From Willaertia magna (lineage: Eukaryota; Heterolobosea; Eutetramitea; Acrasida; Naegleriidae), in contig CADWAF010004822.1 of assembly GCA_902984215.1 (NCBI GenBank), forward strand, positions 1 through 15,764: 15,764 bases of DNA. The letters run 5' to 3'. Below the pieces are notes generated by a model. It ran no database searches. It saw only the letters and a program-made list of their open reading frames with translations, and was not told the origin of the DNA. The position numbers and the translations under genes are program-made. Shown here in pieces: positions 8,951 to 15,764 of the stretch (position 1 is its first letter; each line of letters opens with the position of its first letter).

Positions 8951-10270
8951 AGACTATAGCTATCAATAGTATATTATTTATTTTATTAAATATTAATAAA
9001 TATTAAAATTATAATATATTTATTAATTTTTAATTGTTTATGATCTAATAAAAAGTGATATACCTTAGTGATTTTATATATTATAAATTTAATGAAAACA
9101 ATAAAATTTAATATTATTTACTTTTAAAATTTATAGTTTTATTATAAATTTAAATTTATTTTAATAATTTATTAATTTAAAATAATATATATATATTATA
9201 TAAATATCAAATATAGTTAATTATTAAATAAAGTAATATATAAGCTCATGTTGTACTTATTTAGTAAGTAAATAATAATAGTATATAATTTATTTGTATA
9301 AATATTAATAAATGATAAAACTATAATATATTTATTAATTTTTAATTATAGTTTATACAATAAAAATTAATAAAAATTATATACCTTAGTGAATATATTA
9401 ATTGTAAATTTATTAAAAATAATAAAATTTAATATTTTTCATATATAAAATTTAATAGTTTTATAATAAATTTAAATTAATTTTAATAATTTATTAATTT
9501 AAAATAATATATATAATTTATAATAATATTAAATATAATTAATAACCAAATAAAGTAATATATGAGCTCATGTTGTACTTATTTAGTATATGGACAACAA
9601 TAGTATATATTTTATTTTTATTAATGTTAATAAATAATAAAATTATAATATATTTACTAATTTTTAATCATTTAAAAACAAATAAAAAATAATATACCTT
9701 AGTAAATATATACATTATAAATTTATTAAAAATACTGAAATTAAATATTATTTTTAAATGAAATTAATAGTTTTATTTATATTTTAACTTTATTTTAATA
9801 ATTTATTATTTAAATTTTCTATATATATTTCATAATATTATTAAATATAATTAATTACCAAATAAAGTAATATATGAGCTCATGTTATACTTATTTAGTA
9901 AATGGATAATAATAATATTTAATTTATTTAATAAAATATTAATAAATAATAAAACTATAATATATTTATTAATTTTTAAATATTTTTAATTTAATATAAA
10001 ATTATAATAGTTTTATAATAAATTTAATTTAATTTTAATAATTTATTAATTAAAAATAATATGTATAATTTATAATATTATTAAATATAATTAATAATTA
10101 ATATTTAAGTATTTAATTTATTTATTAAAATATTAATAAATAATAAAACTATAATATATTTATTAAATTTTAATAATTTTTTACTTAATAAAAAATATAT
10201 ACTTTAGTGAATATAATATTAAAAATTTATTAAATATTTATTAAATTCACTATTATATATTATATATTTG

Positions 10271-10352
10271 TTAAATAATATTAATTTTATTATAAATTTA
10301 TTAAATAATATTAATTTTATTATAAATTTATTAAATAATATTAATTTTATTA
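10271..10352 (+). repeat. 30-bp tandem repeat, about 2.7 copies
   Basis: A unit starting TTAAATAATATTAATTTTAT begins at 10271, 10301 and 10331. The first two copies are identical over 30 bp and the third diverges at its end. This looks like a recent local duplication inside the older satellite. Confidence 0.85.
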
Positions 10353-10500
10353 TTTATTTTATATATAATTAATAATTTTATTATAAAATTAAATTTATTT
10401 TAATAATTTAACTTTATTATTATTTATTTATTCAATTAATTAATAATTTTTAATCATTTAATATTTAATAATTATTTATATACCTTAGTGTGTATATTTA

Positions 10501-10837
10501 TTAAAATTTAATATTATTTTTAAATAAAATTAATAGATTTATTATTATTTTAATATTAAATTAATTATTATTTTAAATTAAATTTAATAATTTATTTATT
10601 TAAATTATTTTTTATATTTTATAATAATAATAAAAAATTATTGTATTTTTAATATTTTTTAAAATTTTAAATAAATAAAAATTATTAATTTTTTATTTAA
10701 ATATATTTAAAATTTTTAAAATTATAATAATTTAATTTTTTTTATTGTTATATTTTGTTTTTTTAATAATATTTTAATAATTTATTAAATTACAATATAT
10801 TTTAATTTATTTTTTTATTTAATATATTATTATATAT
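10501..10837. other. A/T-only spacer between the two satellite types
   Basis: About 340 bp of almost pure A and T after the last CCTTAGT word and before the first paired palindrome. Short inverted A/T words are common by chance at this composition. I see no gene or clear repeat. Confidence 0.5.
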
Positions 10838-11513
10838 CTAAATATAGTAATATATGAGCTCATGTTTACTAAATTAAGTAAGTATGAGCTCATAGTTACT
10901 ATATTTAGTTTTTATATTAAAAAATAACTTAATTTTATTATTTTGTATTATATTTAAAAAATTTATTTAAAGTATTAATTATTATTAATCTAAATAAAGC
11001 AAGTATGAGCTCATATTTACTAAATTAAGTAAGTATGAGCTCATAGTTACTATATTTAATATTTACATAATTAAATTTTAAAAAATTAATAAACTGTAAT
11101 TAAAATAATAAAATAAAATTATTTTGTTACTTAAAAACTAAATATAGTAACTATGAGCTCATGTTTACTAAATTAAGTAAGTATGAGTTCATGTTATCTA
11201 TATTTGGTTTTTGTATAATTTTATTTTAATAATTTATTACATTACAATATAGTTAATAATTTTTTTTAAATTAATAATTACTGTAAGTCCAAATATAGTA
11301 GGTATGAGCTCATGTTAACTAATTATGGTCACCATGAGCTCATAGTTGCCATATTAGGTCTTTATATAGTAAAATATTTAAAAACAAAGAAAATACTAAA
11401 TTTTTAATATTTTAATAACTATATGATTACCGAAAGACCAAATATAGAAGGTATGAGCTCATAGTGACCAAATTAGGCAAGTATGAGCTCATGTATTACT
11501 ATATTTGATCTTT
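10838..11513. repeat. Array of five paired foldback elements at about 150-bp steps
   Basis: Each element has two ATGAGCTCAT sites with starts 30 bp apart: 10854/10884, 11005/11035, 11153/11183 (second site has one change), 11304/11334 and 11453/11483. The left sites step by 151, 148, 151 and 149 bp. Outer arms are inverted: the first element has CTAAATATAGTAA at 10838-10850 and its exact reverse complement at 10896-10908. The fifth spans 11433-11513 with 15-bp arms and one mismatch. The spacers of about 80 bp between elements are A/T-rich and do not align obviously with one another. No coding frame crosses the array. Confidence 0.9.
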
Positions 11514-12240
11514 AGATAATTATATATTAATAAACAATATTTTAAAGTATAACTTTTTATTTTTATTATCAATTTTATAGTACTAAAATTTAAAAAAAAA
11601 ATACAAAGTTTTTTTATAATTTTTAAGAGTTAATTAATATATATTATTTAATTAAATTTTTAAAATAAAAATATAATAAAAATTAATTTAATAATATTAT
11701 ACTTTAAAATTATATTATATAAAATAATTTTAAATTTTTATATTATTTTTTAAAAAAAGTTATAAATTTTTATATTTAAATTAATATATTAAATTATAAT
11801 AATTATTAATAATAAAAATAAAATAAAAATATTTTTAATATTATTTAATTATAAATTTATAAAATATTATATTTTTATAATAAATTTATTAAAAGTTTAT
11901 TAAATATTATATTTTAATTAATATTTATTATTATTATAATTTTTAAAAATAAAAATATAATAAAAATATTTTTAATAATTTATAAAATTTCATTATTTTT
12001 TATTTTTATAATAATTTATTATAAATTTATAGTTTTTGATAATTAAATTAATATATTATATTATTTTAAATATTTAAAATATAAATATAATAAAAATTAT
12101 TTTATTAATATTTTATAATAAATTTATTTAATATGAAATAATTTTTAATTTTTATTATAAATATTTTAAATAAATTTTTTAATTACATATATTCTATTTA
12201 ATATTGTAATTTATTTTAATAATATATTATTATACTTAAA
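11285..12240. repeat. Long duplication, copy 1
   Basis: This segment, starting at the fourth foldback element, recurs 1222 bp to the right. Landmarks are the palindromes at 11304, 11334, 11453 and 11483, a TACAAAGTTTTTTT word near 11611, and AATATGAAATAATT near 12130. From the last palindrome to the end it is A/T-rich with no gene or motif that I recognise. Confidence 0.7.
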
Positions 12241-12506
12241 ATGTTATTATATAAATAAATAAAATTATTGGTTTTTTTTATAAAATATTTTATATTAATT
12301 TTTTATTTGTTTATAATAATATAATTAATAATAATAAAAATATATTAAAAATTAATTTATAATTAATAAAAATTATTAATTTATTATTTATATAGCAATT
12401 ATGAATTTATATTTATAAAATTATGTAAATATAAATTTATAGTTTTTATATGTAATTTTTATGTAATAAAATTATAACAATTTATTAAATTAAAATATAT
12501 TTAAAT
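12241..12506. other. A/T-rich tail of duplication unit
   Basis: About 270 bp of nearly pure A/T between the end of clear homology in copy 1 and the start of copy 2. I see no gene or motif. Confidence 0.4.
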
Positions 12507-13310
12507 AAGTCTAAATATAATAACTATGAGCTCATGTTAACTAAATATGGTCAACATGAGCTTATAGTTACTATATTAGGTTTTTGTATAGTAATATATT
12601 AAAAAATAAAGAAAATATTATATTTTTAATATTTTAATAATTACATAATTACCAAAAGACCAAATATAGAAGGTATGAGCTCATGTTGACTAAATTAAGT
12701 AAGTATGAGCTCATGTATTACTATATTTGGTCTTTAGATAATAATATATTAATAAATAATATTATTAAAATATAGTTTGTTATTTTTTATTATTTTATAT
12801 ATAAATATTTTAAAAAAAAATACAAAGTTGTTTTATAATTTTTAAGAAGTAATAAATATATATTATTAAATTAAAAATTTAAAATACAAATATAATAAAA
12901 ATTAATTTAATATTACTTAATTATGAAATTACATAATTTTAAATAATTTTATATTTTATATTAATTTTTTTAAAAATTTTATATATTTTCATATTTATAT
13001 TAATATATTAAATTGTAATAATTATTAAAAATAAAAATATAATAAAAATATTTTTAATAATATTATATTTTAAAATTATATTATATTAAATAATATTATA
13101 ATTTTATAATAATTTATAGTTTTTTTATAATTAATTTAATATATTTTATTATTAACAATATTAAAAATATAAATATAATAAAAATTTTTTTATTAATATT
13201 TTATACTAAATTTATATAATATGAAATAATTCTTAATTTTTATTATAAATAATATTTTAATGTTTTTTTAATTATATTTTTATGTTTAATAATATAATTT
13301 ATTTAATAAA
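12507..13310. repeat. Long duplication, copy 2, with two paired foldback elements
   Basis: Palindromes at 12526, 12556 (one change), 12675 and 12705 correspond one-to-one to copy 1 at a constant offset of 1222 bp. After about 12850 the offset shortens to about 1090 at AATATGAAATAATT, so one copy has lost or gained roughly 130 bp. Many point differences show the duplication is not recent. Confidence 0.7.
12655..12735. repeat. Best-preserved 81-bp foldback element
   Basis: The 15-bp arms AAAGACCAAATATAG (12655-12669) and CTATATTTGGTCTTT (12721-12735) are perfect inverted repeats. They enclose ATGAGCTCAT at 12675 and 12705, around a centre with inverted TACTTA/TTAGTT-like words. As a single strand it could fold into one long imperfect hairpin, or into two small ones at the inner palindromes. 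Confidence 0.85.
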
Positions 13311-14122
13311 ATCTCATTAAATATTTGAATTAACTAATGATATTAATAAAATTAAATAAAATAATGATACTATAATTTAATTAATATTTTTATTATCTAA
13401 ACAAATATAATAGATAATTTTATTATTTAAAAGTATAAATTATGTAATTAATATTAAAATAATAATAATTAAACTTGTTAATACATTTATTTATAATATT
13501 GAAACAAATTTAATTATTATTTTTAATGATAGTTTTTTAATAATATTTTATATATAAATTTTAATATTATTAAAAGTTATAAATAAAAATAATTTAATAA
13601 ATATAGTAATTAAAGATTGAATATTTTGATATATAATTCTAAAATTATAATTAGTCTTATATTATTTATAAAAATAATATTTCAAATAAATAAAAGTATA
13701 TTATTTTTTATATTTAATATTTTAAATTATATTAGTAAATTTAAAAGTTAAAATTGTTTTTATTATTATAATTAAATTAAAAAAATTATAATAAATTAAT
13801 ATATTTTTTTAAAAATAATTAAATTAATAATTAAATTATTATTTTAGTTATTTATTTTTTTATTATTAAGAGGTTCTAAAAGAAAAATTATGTAATCATT
13901 TTTTTGTAGAACATTTAAAAAATTTAAACTAAACATTAATAATAACATAGATAAATGTAGCTAGATTTTGAATTTTTTAAATAATACTAAACAAATAGTA
14001 CATTAAAAATATACTGTATTTATAGTAGACGGTTATTTTAGAGTTTATAAAAAGTATTTAATTTTTTGTTAATATAATTAAGTAGAATCAAACTTTAAAT
14101 TAGCAACAGAGTTTTTTATGTC
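13311..14122. other. A/T-rich gene-free stretch
   Basis: About 800 bp. Mostly A/T-only, with a slightly more mixed island at about 13865-14122 (for example TGTAGCTAGATTTTGAA and TAGTAGACGGTTATTTTAGAG) that could be a decayed insertion or gene remnant. No open frame, tRNA or palindrome of the satellite type was found in it. Confidence 0.5.
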
Positions 14123-14309
14123 TTATATTATTTAAAAGTAATATTTTTTTATATTAAATTAATAATAATATTATTTAAAAAGTAAGTAATTAATAATTTT
14201 ATAATAAATTTATTATATTTTTTTAAAAGAATTTTTATTAATTAATTTTAAAAGAATAAAAAAAAATAAAAAAATAAAAAAAAATAAAAAAATTTTTATT
14301 AAAATTATT

Positions 14310-14339
14310 TTTTTGTTTTTGTTTTTGTTTTTGTTTTTG
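14310..14339 (+). repeat. (TTTTTG)5 microsatellite
   Basis: Five exact 6-bp units with G at 14315, 14321, 14327, 14333 and 14339, directly after an A-run/T-run region. Confidence 0.9.
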
Positions 14340-14410
14340 TATTATTAGTTATTGTTAAAAGGTAGTTAGTATTAGTTTATAGTTATTGTTGTGTTGTTGT
14401 TGTTATGAAG

Positions 14411-14564
14411 TTAATGGATAGTTGTGTAATTGTTAATGGGTAGTTATGTAATTGTTAATGAATAGTTGTGTAATTGTTAATGGGTAGTTGTGTAATTGTT
14501 AATGAATAGTTGTATAATTGTTAATGAGTAGTTGTGTAATTATTAATGGGTAGTTGTGTAATTG
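14411..14564 (+). repeat. 22-bp minisatellite, seven copies in register
   Basis: The unit is TTAATGGRTAGTTGTGTAATTG with variation mainly at the R and neighbouring base. Seven copies run without length change; looser variants with inserted GTTG/GATGATG continue to about 14750. Confidence 0.9.
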
Positions 14565-14753
14565 TTGTTAATGGATAATTATTGATGATGAATGTTATGT
14601 AATTGTTATTGTTAATGAGTAGTTATGTAATTGTTGTTAATAGGTAATTATATATTGTTGTTAATGAGTAATTGTGTAATTATTGTAAATGGATAGTTGT
14701 GTAGTTGTTAATGATGAATATTGTGTAATTGTTGTTAATGAGTAGTTATGTAG

Positions 14754-14851
14754 TTAATGGATAGTTGTGTAGTTAATGTGTAGTTGTGTAGTTAATGAGT
14801 AGTTATGTAGTTAATGAATAGTTGTGTAGTTAATGTGTAGTTGTGTAATTG
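14754..14851 (+). repeat. 19-bp variant minisatellite, four copies plus one 22-bp copy
   Basis: The unit TTAATGNRTAGTTGTGTAG is the 22-bp unit with its ATTG end reduced to G, so the two arrays share an origin. The last copy returns to the 22-bp form. Confidence 0.85.
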
Positions 14852-14967
14852 TTGATGATTGTTGTTTAATTGTTGTTAATGTTGTTAATGATTAGTTAAT
14901 AAATTTAAATTATTAAATTACTTACTACTAATAATGTTATTGTGTAATTATTGTTATGTTGTTGTTG

Positions 14968-15007
14968 TTTTGTTGTTTTGTTGTTTTGTTGTTTTGTTGT
15001 TTTGTTG
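14968..15007 (+). repeat. 8-bp repeat, (TTTTGTTG)5
   Basis: Five exact 8-bp units. They are followed by mixed TTGTTG/TGTGTAATTG variants up to the 11-bp array. Confidence 0.9.
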
Positions 15008-15128
15008 TTGTATAATTGTTATTGTGTAGTTGTTGTATTGTTGTTATGTTGTTTTGTTGTTGTGTAATTGTTATTGTGTAATTGTTGTTGTGTAATTGTT
15101 GTTGTGTAATTGTTATTGTGTAGTTGTT

Positions 15129-15186
15129 GTGTTGTTGTTGTGTTGTTGTTGTGTTGTTGTTGTGTTGTTGTTGTGTTGTTGTTGTG
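15129..15186 (+). repeat. 11-bp repeat, (GTGTTGTTGTT)5
   Basis: GTG occurs at 15129, 15140, 15151, 15162, 15173 and 15184, exactly 11 bp apart, with TTG triplets between. On the other strand this is CAA/AAC-rich. Confidence 0.9.
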
Positions 15187-15222
15187 TAGTTGTTGTATTG
15201 TTGATTAGGTTGAGATTTTTTT

Positions 15223-15726
15223 CCGAAGTAGATGATGATAATTAGATGAAGAAAAATTTCCGTTAAAAAAAAAATAAAAAAAATAAAATTTTTTAAAAAT
15301 AAAAATAATTTTTTTTAAATAAAATTAATAATTAAATAATTTAATATTAATATAAATAATATTAAAAAATTTAAAAAGATACTTCAATTTAAAGATTATT
15401 AATTCTTTAAATAAAATTATTTTTAAAAGATAATAATAATTTTTTTTATTTAATATAATTTTTAATAATTTTTTCAAAATAAATATGTTATTAATATTAT
15501 ATTTAATTTAATAATTACTAAATTTTAAATTATATAATATTTTTTAAATTTAAATACTTTTATTTATTAATTAAAAAGTAATATTTATATTTTAATAATT
15601 AATTAACAATAATAGTTATTAAAAATAAAAATAAAAATTAAATTATTATAATATAAAATTAAAATAAATTGAATATTTATTAAATATTAAAAAAAATAAT
15701 TAATTTTAAAACAAATATTAAAGTTA
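15223..15726. other. A/T-rich stretch after the GT block
   Basis: A mixed-composition islet at 15223-15265 holds two TTTCCG words and a GATGATGATAATTAGATGAAG segment, marking the right border of the C-free block. The rest is almost only A and T with A-runs and T-runs. I see no gene. Confidence 0.5.
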
Positions 15727-15764
15727 ATAAAAATAAAAGAAATAAAAATAAAAGAAATAAAAAT
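15727..15764 (+). repeat. 15-bp A-rich minisatellite running off the window
   Basis: ATAAAAATAAAAGAA starts at 15727 and 15742, and a third copy from 15757 is cut by the window end. The total copy number is not visible. Confidence 0.85.

Larger units (their letters stand above)
8600..10500. repeat. Diverged tandem array of about 310-bp units
   Basis: Two landmarks recur. The palindrome ATGAGCTCAT starts at 8628, 8928, 9240 (one change), 9562 and 9874 (steps 300, 312, 322, 312). A second word, CCTTAGT, starts at 8778, 9063, 9384, 9697, 10202 (one change) and 10483, usually 135-150 bp after the palindrome. Between them are alignable A/T blocks such as ATTAATAAATAATAAAAC and AATATATTTATTAATT. 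After 9980 the units are shortened and the palindrome is missing from them. No frame is open; the ORF at 8596-8787 on the minus strand is chance. Confidence 0.8.
14123..15222 (+). repeat. 1.1-kb cytosine-free, GT-rich block
   Basis: Reading the + strand, no C occurs from 14123 to 14920 or from 14929 to 15222; the only three are at 14921, 14925 and 14928. G is common from about 14311. The block is built of several minisatellites, listed separately. Stops occur in all + frames, and TTA words (TAA on the other strand) break the minus frames in the 22-bp part, so it is probably not coding. Confidence 0.9.

Noticed and set aside
10838..12735. CRISPR array
   Set aside because: Eukaryotic context, repeats are palindromic pairs, spacers of about 80 bp are A/T-only and there are no cas genes.
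13865..14122. Possible tRNA or small RNA gene in the mixed-composition island
   Set aside because: No A-box/B-box pair or cloverleaf could be found by eye.
14311..15215. Gln/Asn/Thr-rich coding region on the minus strand (CAA/AAC repeats)
   Set aside because: No ATG is possible without CAT on the + strand, frequent TTA words give stops, and repeat units of 22, 19, 8 and 11 bp are not multiples of three.

Overview
The window comes from the nuclear genome of a very AT-rich unicellular eukaryote. The evidence is spliceosomal introns (GT..AG, only 45-53 nt), purely eukaryotic protein families (COPI coat, PHD finger, RRM, transmembrane protein kinase, BRO1 domain), strongly A/T-ending codons, TAA as the stop of all three complete genes, and intergenic DNA that is almost only A and T. 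The standard code fits: no in-frame TAA, TAG or TGA is needed inside an exon, which argues against ciliates with reassigned stops. The lineage cannot be fixed from the sequence. A dictyostelid or other amoebozoan, a heterolobosean, or an anaerobic chytrid fungus would all fit. The GTAAGT/GTATGT donors argue against Entamoeba.

Positions 1-7605 are compact and gene-dense. (1) On the minus strand is the 5' part of the coatomer delta subunit (COPI vesicle coat), cut by the window edge. (2) Divergent from it across 229 bp is a 686-residue nuclear-type protein with a PHD finger and two RRM-like domains. (3) Next is an intronless 712-residue single-pass membrane protein with a signal peptide, a glycosylated ectodomain and a cytoplasmic Ser/Thr kinase of the non-RD type. 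(4) Only 64 bp further is a 434-residue BRO1-domain protein of the BROX-like, BRO1-only type, with two small introns. COPI and BRO1 both belong to membrane trafficking, but nothing shows that the four genes work as a unit.

Positions 7606-15764 (about 8.2 kb, half the window) hold no convincing gene but have strong structure. A short GGGTTT tract (8575-8592) is followed by a decaying tandem array of about 310-bp units, each carrying the 10-bp palindrome ATGAGCTCAT. From 10.8 kb the same palindrome appears as pairs exactly 30 bp apart inside 70-81 bp foldback elements. Five of these follow one another at 148-151 bp intervals with unrelated A/T spacers, and two more lie in a diverged duplication offset by 1222 bp. 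I counted 19 palindrome copies (16 exact). Further on, 14123-15222 has only three cytosines in 1100 bp on the + strand and contains nested GT-rich minisatellites with 6-, 22-, 19-, 8- and 11-bp units. The right edge enters a 15-bp A-rich minisatellite. The palindrome array and the C-free block are the parts that known gene content does not explain. They could be subtelomeric or centromeric satellite, a protein-binding array, or foldback elements.
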